Source: Streptomyces sp. NRRL WC-3549
GTDB lineage: Bacteria > Actinomycetota > Actinomycetes > Streptomycetales > Streptomycetaceae
NCBI RefSeq assembly: GCF_000721935.1
Contig: NZ_KL585401.1
Location: 1 to 13,858, forward strand
Length of the DNA stretch: 13,858 nucleotides
Direction: 5' to 3'
Shown here: positions 6,153 through 13,586 of the stretch, one piece after another
How the letters are laid out: every line of letters starts with the position of its first letter
Numbering within the stretch: the stretch's first letter is position 1
Program-made: the position numbers and the translations under genes
Notes under the pieces: generated by a model
Told to the model about the DNA's origin: nothing
Database searches by the model: none
What the model saw: only the letters and a program-made list of their open reading frames with translations

Positions 6153-8384
6153 ATGTCCCACACCGCCGTGCTCGAAGGCGTCCTGGAGCGGATCACCTAC
6201 GCCAACGAGGAGAACGGGTACACCGTCGCCCGCGTCGACACCGGCCGCGGGAGCAACGACCTGCTCACCGTCGTCGGGTCGCTGCTGGGCGCGCAGCCCG
6301 GCGAGTCCCTGCGGATGGAGGGGCGTTGGGCCTCGCACCCGCAGTTCGGCAAGCAGTTCCAGGTCGACAACTACACGACGGTCCTCCCGGCCACGATCCA
6401 GGGCATCCGCCGCTACCTCGGCTCCGGCCTGATCAAGGGAATCGGACCGGTGATGGCCGACCGCATCACCACCCACTTCGGCGTGGACACCCTCGACGTC
6501 ATCGAGCAGCACCCGAAGCGGCTCGTCGAGGTGCCCGGGCTCGGCCCGAAGCGGACGAAGATGATCGCCGCCGCCTGGGAGGAGCAGAAGGCGATCAAGG
6601 AGGTCATGGTCTTCCTCCAGGGCGTGGGCGTCTCGACCTCCATCGCCGTCCGCATCTACAAGAAGTACGGGGACGCCTCCATCTCCGTCGTGAAGAACCA
6701 GCCCTACCGGCTGGCCGCGGACGTCTGGGGCATCGGCTTCCTCACCGCCGACCGCATCGCCCAGGCAGTCGGCATCCCGCACGACAGCCCGGAGCGGGTC
6801 AAGGCCGGCCTCCAGTACGCGCTGTCCCAGTCCACCGACCAGGGGCACTGCTTCCTCCCCGAGGAACGGCTCATCGCGGACGGGGTCAAGCTGCTCCAGG
6901 TCGACACGGGGCTCGTCATCGAGTGCCTGGCCGAACTGGCCGAGGACCCGGAGGGCGTCGTACGGGAGAAGGTCCCCGGCCCCGAGGACGGGCAGCCCGT
7001 CACCGCCGTGTACCTGGTGCCCTTCCACCGCGCCGAGATCTCCCTCGCCGCCCAGGTGCAGCGCCTGCTGCACACCCCGGAGGACCGCATGCCGGCCTTC
7101 CGGGACGTGGACTGGGACAAGGCGCTCTCCTGGCTCGGACGGCGTACGGGCGCGAAGCTCGCGCCCGAGCAGGAGGCCGCCGTCCGGCTCGCGCTCAGCC
7201 GTAAGGTCGCCGTCCTGACCGGGGGGCCGGGGTGCGGGAAGTCCTTCACCGTCCGGTCCGTCGTGGAGCTGGCCCGCGCCAAGAAGGCCAAGGTGGTGCT
7301 GGCCGCACCCACCGGCCGGGCGGCGAAGCGCCTCTCGGAGCTGACCGGTGCCGAGGCGTCCACCGTGCACCGGCTGCTGGAGCTGAAGCCCGGCGGCGAC
7401 GCCGCCTACGACCGGGAACGACCGCTGGACGCCGATCTGGTGGTCGTCGACGAGGCGTCGATGCTCGATCTGCTGCTCGCCAACAAGCTCGTCAAGGCCG
7501 TGGCACCCGGTGCCCACCTCCTCCTGGTCGGCGACGTGGACCAGCTGCCGTCGGTCGGCGCGGGGGAGGTGCTGCGCGACCTGCTGGCGAAGGACGGCCC
7601 GGTGCCCTCCGTCCGGCTGACCACGATCTTCCGCCAGGCCCAGCAGTCGGGGGTCGTCACCAACGCCCACCGCATCAACGCGGGCGTCCCGCCGGTCACC
7701 CGGGGACTGAGCGACTTCTTCCTGTTCGTGGAGGACGAGACGGAGGACGCCGGTGTGCTCGCCGTGGACGTCGCGGCCCGCCGCATCCCCGCCAAGTTCG
7801 GCCTGAATCCCCGCCGTGACGTGCAGGTACTCGCCCCGATGCACCGGGGCCCGGCGGGCGCCGGCCATCTGAACGGCCTCCTCCAGCAGGCCATCACCCC
7901 GGGCCGCCCGGACCTGCCGGAGAAGCGGTTCGGCGGCCGGGTCTTCCGGGTCGGCGACAAGGTCACCCAGATCCGGAACAACTACGAGAAGGGCGAGAAC
8001 GGCGTCTTCAACGGCACGGTCGGCGTCGTCACCGCCCTCGACGCGGACGAGCAGGCGCTGACCGTCCTCACGGACGAGGACGAGGAGATCCGGTACGACT
8101 TCGACGAGCTCGACGAGCTGTCCCACGCCTACGCCATGACGATCCACCGCTCCCAGGGCAGCGAGTACCCGGCGGTCGTCGTCCCGGTCACCACCAGCGC
8201 CTGGATGATGCTCCAGCGGAACCTGCTGTACACGGCGGTGACCAGGGCGAAGAAGCTCGTCGTCCTGGTCGGCTCGCGCAAGGCGATCGGGCAGGCCGTC
8301 CGCACGGTTTCCGCCGGCAGACGCTGTACGGGACTGGCTTTCCGGCTGCGCGGAGGCGGCGCAGGAGACTTCGCGGAAAAATGA
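6153..8384 (+). CDS. recD2: RecD2-type ATP-dependent DNA helicase (SF1B)
   Basis: A 743-residue helicase of superfamily 1B, the stand-alone RecD-like enzyme found in bacteria lacking RecBC, which unwinds DNA 5' to 3' and acts in repair and genome stability. The N-terminal third carries the RecD2 extension with helix-hairpin-helix-like segments (SGLIKGIGPVMADRI, LVEVPGLGPKRTKMI, VWGIGFLTADRIA). Helicase motifs follow in order: Walker A GGPGCGKS at 357-364, Walker B DEAS at 433-436, motif III GDVDQ at 460-464, FRQAQQS, and motif VI TIHRSQG at 663-669, ending with LLYTAVTRAKK. The length is normal for the family. The ATG at 6153 is chosen because homology starts there (TAVLEGVLERITYANEENGYTV); an in-frame start at 6054 would add 33 non-homologous-looking residues across the upstream hairpin. 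It lies upstream of citA with no evident functional link. Confidence 0.95.
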   Translation: MSHTAVLEGVLERITYANEENGYTVARVDTGRGSNDLLTVVGSLLGAQPGESLRMEGRWASHPQFGKQFQVDNYTTVLPATIQGIRRYLGSGLIKGIGPVMADRITTHFGVDTLDVIEQHPKRLVEVPGLGPKRTKMIAAAWEEQKAIKEVMVFLQGVGVSTSIAVRIYKKYGDASISVVKNQPYRLAADVWGIGFLTADRIAQAVGIPHDSPERVKAGLQYALSQSTDQGHCFLPEERLIADGVKLLQVDTGLVIECLAELAEDPEGVVREKVPGPEDGQPVTAVYLVPFHRAEISLAAQVQRLLHTPEDRMPAFRDVDWDKALSWLGRRTGAKLAPEQEAAVRLALSRKVAVLTGGPGCGKSFTVRSVVELARAKKAKVVLAAPTGRAAKRLSELTGAEASTVHRLLELKPGGDAAYDRERPLDADLVVVDEASMLDLLLANKLVKAVAPGAHLLLVGDVDQLPSVGAGEVLRDLLAKDGPVPSVRLTTIFRQAQQSGVVTNAHRINAGVPPVTRGLSDFFLFVEDETEDAGVLAVDVAARRIPAKFGLNPRRDVQVLAPMHRGPAGAGHLNGLLQQAITPGRPDLPEKRFGGRVFRVGDKVTQIRNNYEKGENGVFNGTVGVVTALDADEQALTVLTDEDEEIRYDFDELDELSHAYAMTIHRSQGSEYPAVVVPVTTSAWMMLQRNLLYTAVTRAKKLVVLVGSRKAIGQAVRTVSAGRRCTGLAFRLRGGGAGDFAEK

Positions 8385-8416
8385 TCGATCAAAACGGTGG
8401 GAAACATCACTACGCC

Positions 8417-8432
8417 CTTCCGGAACCGGAAG
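8417..8432. repeat. Inverted repeat CTTCCGG-AA-CCGGAAG between recD2 and citA
   Basis: Seven-base arms flank a 2-base centre, 33 bases after the recD2 stop. As RNA it can fold as six pairs with a GAAC loop. It may be a weak terminator for recD2 or an operator upstream of citA. Another 10-base palindrome, TGATCGATCA (8382-8391), overlaps the recD2 stop codon. Confidence 0.45.
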
Positions 8433-8453
8433 AGAGGGGGCAGGATGAGAAAG

Positions 8454-8482
8454 TTGGCGGCACTCAGTGCCGTCGGTAGGTC
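8454..8482 (+). promoter_or_regulatory. Probable citA promoter, TTGGCG-N17-TAGGTC
   Basis: The -35-like TTGGCG (8454-8459) and -10-like TAGGTC (8477-8482) are 17 bases apart and resemble the main Streptomyces vegetative consensus (TTGACR and TAGRRT). Transcription would start near 8489, giving a leader of about 93 bases before the GTG at 8582. Confidence 0.5.
8458..8472. promoter_or_regulatory. Perfect 15-base palindrome in the spacer of the citA promoter
   Basis: CGGCACT-C-AGTGCCG has exact 7-base arms around one central base. It starts in the last bases of the -35 box and fills most of the spacer, where a bound protein would block or reshape RNA polymerase contact. I do not recognise the regulator. 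Confidence 0.5.
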
Positions 8483-8581
8483 CAATGGACGACCCCGAGT
8501 GCACTCTCCTGAGCCAAATGGGGGAGGGTGGAGACAGTCAGGGCACCTCGAAGAAGAGGCACTACGTCGGTGAGGGATGAC

Positions 8582-9880
8582 GTGAGCGAGCACACCAACA
8601 ACGCTGTAGTACTGCGGTACGGCGATGACGAGTACACCTACCCGGTGATCGACAGCACCGTCGGCGACAAGGGCTTCGACATCGGGAAGCTCCGGGCCCA
8701 TACGGGCCTGGTCACGCTGGACAGCGGATACGGCAACACCGCCGCCTATAAATCCGCCGTCACCTACCTCGACGGCGAACAGGGCATCCTGCGCTACCGC
8801 GGCTACCCGATCGAGCAGCTCGCCGAGAGCTCGACGTTCCTCGAGGTCGCCTACACGCTGATCAACGGCGACCTTCCCAAGGTCGACGAGCTGGCGGCGT
8901 TCAAGAACGAGATCACCCAGCACACGCTGCTGCACGAGGACGTCAAGCGCTTCTTCGACGGCTTCCCGCGCGACGCCCACCCGATGGCCATGCTGTCCTC
9001 GGTCGTCAGCGCGCTGTCCACCTTCTACCAGGACAGCCACAACCCGTTCGACGAGGAGCAGCGCCACCTCTCGACGATCCGTCTGCTGGCCAAGCTCCCG
9101 ACGATCGCCGCGTACGCGTACAAGAAGTCGATCGGTCACCCGTTCGTCTACCCGAGCAACGACCTCGGCTACGTCGAGAACTTCCTGCGCATGACCTTCT
9201 CGGTCCCGGCCCAGGAGTACGTGCCGGACCCGATCGTCGTCTCCGCGCTGGAGAAGCTCCTCATCCTGCACGCGGACCACGAGCAGAACTGCTCGACCTC
9301 CACCGTGCGCCTGGTCGGCTCCTCGCAGGCCAACATGTTCGCCTCCATCTCCGCCGGCATCTCCGCGCTGTGGGGCCCCCTGCACGGTGGCGCCAACCAG
9401 TCGGTGCTGGAGATGCTGGAGGGCATCCAGGCCAACGGCGGCGACGTCGACTCCTTCATCCAGAAGGTCAAGAACAAGGAGGACGGCGTCCGCCTGATGG
9501 GCTTCGGCCACCGGGTGTACAAGTCCTTCGACCCGCGCGCCAAGATCATCAAGGCCGCGGCCCACGACGTGCTGTCCTCGCTCGGCAAGTCCGACGAACT
9601 GCTGGACATCGCGCTCAAGCTGGAGGAGCACGCGCTCTCCGACGACTACTTCGTCTCGCGCAACCTCTACCCCAACGTGGACTTCTACACGGGTCTGATC
9701 TACCGGGCCATGGGCTTCCCGAGCGAGATGTTCACCGTGCTCTTCGCGCTCGGCCGCCTCCCCGGCTGGATCGCCCAGTGGCACGAGATGATCAAGGAGC
9801 CGGGTTCCCGCATCGGCCGCCCGCGCCAGATCTACACCGGCGAGGTCCTGCGCGACTTCGTCCCGGTCGAGAGCCGCTGA
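8582..9880 (+). CDS. citA: Citrate synthase
   Basis: Condenses acetyl-CoA with oxaloacetate to citrate at the entry of the TCA cycle, in the cytoplasm. The 432-residue protein matches the hexameric type II citrate synthases of Streptomyces almost throughout. The catalytic triad is visible as H268 in GPLHGGANQ, H310 in GFGHRVYKSFDPRAK and D367 in NVDFYTG; the first substrate-binding histidine region is LHADHEQNCSTSTVRLVGSS. The GTG at 8582 is chosen because the family N-terminus (NAVVLRYGDDEYTYPVID) follows at once and GAGGGA lies 4 bases upstream. An alternative GTG at 8570 would add four residues. The gene stands alone, with its own promoter and an array of hairpins after it. The product could also be named gltA. 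Confidence 0.96.
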   Translation: MSEHTNNAVVLRYGDDEYTYPVIDSTVGDKGFDIGKLRAHTGLVTLDSGYGNTAAYKSAVTYLDGEQGILRYRGYPIEQLAESSTFLEVAYTLINGDLPKVDELAAFKNEITQHTLLHEDVKRFFDGFPRDAHPMAMLSSVVSALSTFYQDSHNPFDEEQRHLSTIRLLAKLPTIAAYAYKKSIGHPFVYPSNDLGYVENFLRMTFSVPAQEYVPDPIVVSALEKLLILHADHEQNCSTSTVRLVGSSQANMFASISAGISALWGPLHGGANQSVLEMLEGIQANGGDVDSFIQKVKNKEDGVRLMGFGHRVYKSFDPRAKIIKAAAHDVLSSLGKSDELLDIALKLEEHALSDDYFVSRNLYPNVDFYTGLIYRAMGFPSEMFTVLFALGRLPGWIAQWHEMIKEPGSRIGRPRQIYTGEVLRDFVPVESR

Positions 9881-9946
9881 GGCCCGACCACCGGTTCCGC
9901 CCCGGCGGAGCCACGTACCGACCGGGCCTCCGGGGCCCACTGCCTT

Positions 9947-9991
9947 CGCCCCGCGTACCGCGCTCGCCCGTCGAGCGCGGTGTACGGGGCG
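9947..9991. terminator. Long hairpin, first of the array after citA
   Basis: CGCCCCG (9947-9953) pairs with CGGGGCG (9985-9991), and CCGCGCTCG (9958-9966) pairs with CGAGCGCGG (9972-9980) around a 5-base loop. In RNA the four bases between the two stems pair by wobble except for one mismatch, giving nearly 20 continuous pairs. It begins 66 bases after the citA stop and is the best candidate for its terminator. Confidence 0.7.
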
Positions 9992-10007
9992 ATTCGGCGT
10001 TCTGCGG

Positions 10008-10041
10008 GCGGTCCGGGCGCCGCTCTTCGGCGGCGGACCGC
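10008..10041. terminator. Second hairpin of the citA-copA intergenic array
   Basis: GCGGTCC (10008-10014) pairs with GGACCGC (10035-10041). An inner 5-base-pair stem, CGCCG with CGGCG, closes a CTCTT loop. Being symmetric it could work for either strand of the convergent pair. Confidence 0.55.
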
Positions 10042-10057
10042 GCGGCGTGCAAGCGAG

Positions 10058-10105
10058 AAGCGCCCCACCCGCCGATCCCCCCACGGGTCGACGGACGGGG
10101 CGCTT
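10058..10105. terminator. Third hairpin, AAGCGCCCC ... GGGGCGCTT
   Basis: A perfect 9-base-pair outer stem ends in AA/TT, and an inner ACCCG/CGGGT stem (10067-10071 with 10084-10088) leaves an 8-base bulge on the 3' side. This outer stem has the typical shape of bidirectional Streptomyces terminators. Confidence 0.6.
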
Positions 10106-10155
10106 CCCATATCCCGGAGCGGATTCCCCCCACGGGATCCGGCCGGGCGTCCAAG

Positions 10156-10171
10156 GGGAGCCGAAGCTCCC
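10156..10171. terminator. Fourth, short hairpin GGGAGC-CGAA-GCTCCC
   Basis: Six perfect pairs close a CGAA loop, 50 bases after the third hairpin. It is too short to call a terminator on its own, but it continues the series. Confidence 0.4.
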
Positions 10172-10290
10172 GGGTGTTGCGTGGTGCCTGTTCAGTTCGG
10201 TCCTGCGGTGCGATCTGCCGGGGTACGTACGCACGGGAGGGCCGCTCAAAGCTCCCCGGTGCACGTGCCCCGGCCAACGCTTGCCCGGAG

Positions 10291-10328
10291 CGTCCCCCAA
10301 GACACTCCGTCGGACGTCCCCCAAGACA
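10291..10328. repeat. 14-base direct repeat with 24-base period in the citA-copA gap
   Basis: CGTCCCCCAAGACA occurs at 10291-10304 and again at 10315-10328. The spacing of 24 bases is about two helical turns, so two protein molecules could bind the same face. On the minus strand the copies fall within a 30-codon open frame (10338 to 10246), reading SWGT twice. Confidence 0.6.
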
Positions 10329-10344
10329 TCCTTGGCATCGCACT

Positions 10345-10396
10345 CTTAGACTCACCAACCCGCCAGATGGTTACCCTCGAATCGGTGTGATCTAAG
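10345..10396 (-). terminator. AT-richer inverted repeat just after the copA stop
   Basis: CTTAGA (10345-10350) and TCTAAG (10391-10396) are inverted copies, and the next bases (TCACC with GGTGTGA) extend the stem with one bulge on each side. A small AACC/GGTT stem lies in the loop. It starts 15 bases after the copA stop on the minus strand and may end that transcript. The block is clearly less GC-rich than its surroundings and might instead be a promoter region. Confidence 0.4.
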
Positions 10397-10410
10397 TCTC
10401 TTTGTAGGAA

Positions 10411-12774
10411 TTATGTGAAGGAGCGCAGCCGCAGGCTGTTCGTCACGACGAAGACCGACGAAAACGCCATCGCCGCACCCGCGATCATCGGGCTGAGCAG
10501 CCCGAAAGCAGCCAGGGGCAGGGCGGCCACGTTGTAACCGAAGGCCCAGAAGAGGTTGCTTCTGATGGTCGACAGCGTACGCCTCGACAACCGGATGGCG
10601 TCAGCGGCCACCTTGAGATCTCCACGAACCAGCGTCAGGTCGCCCGCCTCGATCGCCGCGTCGGTGCCGGTGCCCATCGACAGGCCGAGATCGGCCACGG
10701 CGAGCGCCGCCGCGTCGTTGACGCCGTCACCGACCATGGCGACCGACCGGCCCTCGGCCTGGAGGCGGCGGACGACGTCCACCTTGTCCTCGGGCATGAC
10801 CTCCGCGTACACCTCTTCGATCCCGACCGCGCGGGCCACGGCGTCCGCGACGGCCTGGTTGTCGCCGGTGAGCAGGATCGGCCGCAGGCCGAGGGCGCGT
10901 AGCTCCGCGACCGCCTCCGCGCTGCTGTCCTTCACCGCGTCGGCCACCTCCAGCACCCCTCTGGCCTCGCCGTCCCAGGCGACCGCGATCGCGGTGCGCC
11001 CCTGGCCCGCGGCCTCGGTGAGGGCGTCGGACAGGGAGGACGGCAGGGTGATCCCCGCGTCGGCGAGCAGCTTCGGGCGGCCGGCGAGCACCTCGTGCCC
11101 CTCGACGCTCCCGCGCACCCCGAGCCCGGGGACGTTGGCGAACGACCCGGTCGGGGGCAGCGCCCCGCCGGTGCGGTCGGCGGCCCCGGCGGCGACGGCC
11201 TGGGCGATCGGGTGCTCGGAGGCGTACTCCAGGGCGCCCGCGAGCCGCAGCACGTCGGCCTCGCTCGTGCCGGTGGCGGTGTGCACGGCGCCCAGGGTCA
11301 TACGGCCGGTGGTGACCGTGCCCGTCTTGTCCAGGACGATCGTGTCCGCCCGGCGCGTGGTCTCCAGGACCTCGGGGCCCTTGATGAGGATGCCGAGCTG
11401 CGCGCCGCGCCCGGTGCCGACCATCAGGGCGGTGGGTGTGGCGAGTCCGAGGGCGCACGGGCAGGCGATGATCAGGACGGCGACGGCCGCGGTGAACGAC
11501 CCGGTGAGGTCGCCGGTGACGAGGAGCCAGGTGACGAGCGTGACCAGGGCGATCAGCAGGACCACCGGGACGAAGACGGCGGAGATGCGGTCCGCGAGGC
11601 GCTGGGCGGCGGCCTTGCCGCTCTGGGCGTCCTCGACGAGCTTCGCCATCCGGGCCAGCTGGGTGTCCGCCCCGACCCGGGTGGCCTCGACGACCAGCCG
11701 CCCCGAGACGTTGAGCGTGGCCCCGGCGACGAAGTCGCCCGGAGCGGTGTCCACCGGTACGGACTCCCCGGTGAGCATCGAGGCGTCCACGGCGGACGAG
11801 CCCTCCACCACGGTGCCGTCCGTCGCGATCTTCTCGCCGGGCCGGACGACGAAGTGGTCCCCGACGGCGAGCCGGCCCACCGGGACGCGCGTCTCCCGGC
11901 CGTCGCGCAGGACCGTCACGTCCTTGGCGCCCAGGTGCATCAGGGCGCGCAGCGCGGAACCGGCCTGCCGCTTGGACCGGCCCTCCAGGTAACGGCCGAG
12001 CAGGAGGAAGGAGATGACCCCGGCCGCGACCTCCAGATAGATGGTGGAGGAGGGGTCGGAACGGGAGGCGGTGAACTCGAACCCGTGCCGCATCCCCGGC
12101 ATGCCCGCGTGGCCGAGGAACAGCGCCCACAGCGACCAGCCGAACGCGGCGAGGGTCCCCACCGACACCAGGGTGTCCATCGTCGCGGCGCCGTGCCTGA
12201 GGTTCGTCCAGGTGGCGCGGTGGAAGGGCAGCCCGCCCCAGACGACCACGGGAGCGGCGAGGGTGAGGGAGAGCCACTGCCAGTTGTCGAACTGGAGGAC
12301 GGGCACCATCGCCATCAGGATGACGGGCACGGCGAGCGTCACGGAGACCAGTAGGCGCTGCCGCAGCGCGGCCAGCGCCTCGGTGGCGCCGCGGTCGGCC
12401 GTGTCCTCATCGGGGGCGCGGTCGTCCTCGGCGCCGCCGGGCCCGTCGTCGGCGGTGCTGACGGGGGACCCCGTCGCGCCGGGGCCGGGAGCGGGGCCGG
12501 CCGGTGGAGGTGCCGGGGCCGCCCGGGGGACGGGCTGCGCGGTGTAGCCGGTCCGCTCGACCGTGGCGACGAGGTCGTCGAGGGTCGTTCCGGCGGCGAA
12601 CCGGACGCGCGCCTTCTCGGTGGCGTAGTTGACGGTGGCGGTGGTGACGCCGTCCATCCGGTTGAGTTTCTTCTCGACGCGGGCCGCGCACGAGGCGCAG
12701 GTCATCCCGCCGATCGTCAGCTCGGCCTCGGAGGTCTCCGCCGCCGGGGCTTCGGCTGTGGTGGTGCCGGCCAT
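10411..12774 (-). CDS. copA: Copper-translocating P1B-type ATPase CopA
   Basis: A 787-residue membrane pump that exports Cu(I) using ATP. The single N-terminal heavy-metal-associated domain carries GMTCASC at residues 23-29 (C26, C29). A Pro/Gly/Asp-rich linker of about 50 residues follows, then the membrane domain. The loop after an early membrane segment has a Met/His-rich stretch ([10 protein letters not shown]), usual in copper pumps. The ion-binding CPC motif is C438-P439-C440, the phosphorylated aspartate D482 lies in DKTGT, TGES precedes it, SEHP marks the nucleotide domain, and GDGVND lies at 682-687. The ATG at 12774 has AGGAG 7 bases upstream; an in-frame start at 12816 would lack this. 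It follows the copZ-like chaperone gene by 163 bases, so both are probably one copper-induced unit. Zinc or cadmium specificity is unlikely given CPC and the Met-rich loop. Confidence 0.96.
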   Translation of the reverse strand: MAGTTTAEAPAAETSEAELTIGGMTCASCAARVEKKLNRMDGVTTATVNYATEKARVRFAAGTTLDDLVATVERTGYTAQPVPRAAPAPPPAGPAPGPGATGSPVSTADDGPGGAEDDRAPDEDTADRGATEALAALRQRLLVSVTLAVPVILMAMVPVLQFDNWQWLSLTLAAPVVVWGGLPFHRATWTNLRHGAATMDTLVSVGTLAAFGWSLWALFLGHAGMPGMRHGFEFTASRSDPSSTIYLEVAAGVISFLLLGRYLEGRSKRQAGSALRALMHLGAKDVTVLRDGRETRVPVGRLAVGDHFVVRPGEKIATDGTVVEGSSAVDASMLTGESVPVDTAPGDFVAGATLNVSGRLVVEATRVGADTQLARMAKLVEDAQSGKAAAQRLADRISAVFVPVVLLIALVTLVTWLLVTGDLTGSFTAAVAVLIIACPCALGLATPTALMVGTGRGAQLGILIKGPEVLETTRRADTIVLDKTGTVTTGRMTLGAVHTATGTSEADVLRLAGALEYASEHPIAQAVAAGAADRTGGALPPTGSFANVPGLGVRGSVEGHEVLAGRPKLLADAGITLPSSLSDALTEAAGQGRTAIAVAWDGEARGVLEVADAVKDSSAEAVAELRALGLRPILLTGDNQAVADAVARAVGIEEVYAEVMPEDKVDVVRRLQAEGRSVAMVGDGVNDAAALAVADLGLSMGTGTDAAIEAGDLTLVRGDLKVAADAIRLSRRTLSTIRSNLFWAFGYNVAALPLAAFGLLSPMIAGAAMAFSSVFVVTNSLRLRSFT

Positions 12775-12886
12775 GTCCGGACTCCTGGGTGAATGCGGAT
12801 CGGGCCGCCCCCTCACCGGGAGGTCCGCTCACGCGGAGCCGCCTGATGACGGAACCGGCCCGACGGGGTGGTCAGATGCGGTGTGC

Positions 12887-12930
12887 GGTCCGGGTGGGGG
12901 ACCTCGCCGCCGGGGACCGGGTGGGGGTCC
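12887..12930 (-). ncRNA. Two tandem hairpins with swapped stems between copZ and copA
   Basis: Two 17-base units, each with 5-base arms around the same 7-base loop (GGGTGGG on the plus strand), lie at 12887-12903 and 12914-12930. The first reads GGTCC-loop-GGACC and the second GGACC-loop-GGTCC, so arms can also pair between units. They begin 7 bases after the copZ stop in the transcript, where they could stabilise, process or partly end the message. The function is inferred. Confidence 0.5.
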
Positions 12931-12937
12931 GGGCGTC

Positions 12938-13246
12938 TCAGGCCCGGCCCACCAGCGCGTAGCCGGCCTCGTCCACCGCGGTGCGCACGGCGTCCTCGGA
13001 CAGCGGGGCGGCGGAGGTGACGGTCACCCGGCCGCTCGACGCCTCGGCCTTGACGGAGGTGACCCCCGCCAGCTCGGAGATCTCCTCGGACACGGCGCCT
13101 TCGCAGTGGCCGCAGGTCATGCCCTTCACCTCGTACACCGTGGTGACGCCGCCGGCCGGGGCGTCCGCCGCCCCGTCCTGGCAGGAGCCGGTGGACGAGC
13201 AGCAGGAGCCGGCGGCGGTTTCGGGGGTCTCGGTCTCGGCGGTCAT
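12938..13246 (-). CDS. copZ: Heavy-metal-associated (HMA) domain copper chaperone, CopZ-like
   Basis: A small cytoplasmic protein of 102 residues that binds Cu(I) and probably delivers it to CopA. Residues about 35-102 form one HMA domain with the metal site GMTCGHC (C45 and C48), followed by the usual fold ending in EAGYALVGRA. Unlike minimal CopZ proteins of about 70 residues, it has an N-terminal extension with three more cysteines (SCCSSTGSCQDG; C15, C16, C22), which might bind extra metal. The ATG at 13246 is supported by GAGGAG 6 bases upstream; an in-frame start at 13294 would lack such a site and add 16 residues. It is the first gene of the copper operon, behind a CsoR-type promoter. 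The family is certain, and the partner is inferred from position. Confidence 0.93.
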   Translation of the reverse strand: MTAETETPETAAGSCCSSTGSCQDGAADAPAGGVTTVYEVKGMTCGHCEGAVSEEISELAGVTSVKAEASSGRVTVTSAAPLSEDAVRTAVDEAGYALVGRA

Positions 13247-13326
13247 GTCGTTCTCCTCTTCGCGGGTACGCGGGCACGGGACGTGAGGGGCCACCGGGAC
13301 GGCCGGTGCGCCCTCACACTCTCCAC

Positions 13327-13355
13327 ACTATACCCCTAGGGGGTATGGATGTCGT
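13327..13355 (-). promoter_or_regulatory. copZ-copA promoter with overlapping CsoR-type operator
   Basis: On the minus strand, -35 ACGACA (13355-13350) and -10 TATAGT (13332-13327) are 17 bases apart. The palindrome ATACCCC-TAG-GGGGTAT (13330-13346) fills most of the spacer and overlaps the -10 box. This matches the known operator of the copper-sensing repressor CsoR, which leaves DNA when it binds Cu(I). The csoR gene itself is not in the window. The leader to the copZ ATG would be about 75 bases. Confidence 0.85.
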
Positions 13356-13536
13356 GTGGCGTCGCCCCGGTCGGCCGTGCGCGGGGGGTGGGTCCGGGTG
13401 GCCGTACGTCATGGCCTGCGCGTCGGGGGCGGGCACGTCGACGGCCCGGGGCGGGCCCGAGCGGCCACGGAGTGCGGGGTGGGCGTGGCAGGCCGGGCGG
13501 ATGCGGCAGGTGCGTGCGGGTGGGCCGGGGAGAGCA

Positions 13537-13562
13537 CCGAGGGCGAGTGCCGAGGGCGAGTG
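13537..13562. repeat. 13-base tandem repeat, two copies
   Basis: CCGAGGGCGAGTG occurs twice head to tail (13537-13549 and 13550-13562), followed by CCG as the start of a third copy. It is a short slippage-type repeat in non-coding sequence. Confidence 0.7.
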
Positions 13563-13564
13563 CC

Positions 13565-13586
13565 GGGGTGGGGCGCCGGGCCGGGG
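13565..13586 (+). other. Possible G-quadruplex motif
   Basis: Four G-runs of 4, 4, 3 and 4 bases with loops of 1, 4 and 2 bases meet the usual G3+N1-7 pattern. Such motifs arise often by chance in DNA of this composition, so the role is open. Confidence 0.4.

Noticed and set aside
6126..8504. A 792-codon open frame on the minus strand opposite recD2
   Set aside because: It is the mirror frame of a strongly biased GC-rich gene, has Asp/Val/Gly/Leu-heavy low-complexity content, and lacks motifs and a credible start, while the plus strand encodes a clear helicase.
8129..10324. A 731-codon open frame on the minus strand opposite citA and the 3' end of recD2
   Set aside because: It crosses two real genes and the hairpin array, and no recognisable domain appears; citA on the other strand has all catalytic residues.
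10352..10390. A tRNA-like segment (TCGAATC resembling a T-loop) near the copA end
   Set aside because: The flanking T-stem has only three pairs, and no acceptor, D or anticodon arms of the right sizes can be drawn.
11095..12354. A long plus-strand open frame opposite copA
   Set aside because: It is a shadow of CopA, which has all P-type ATPase motifs on the minus strand.
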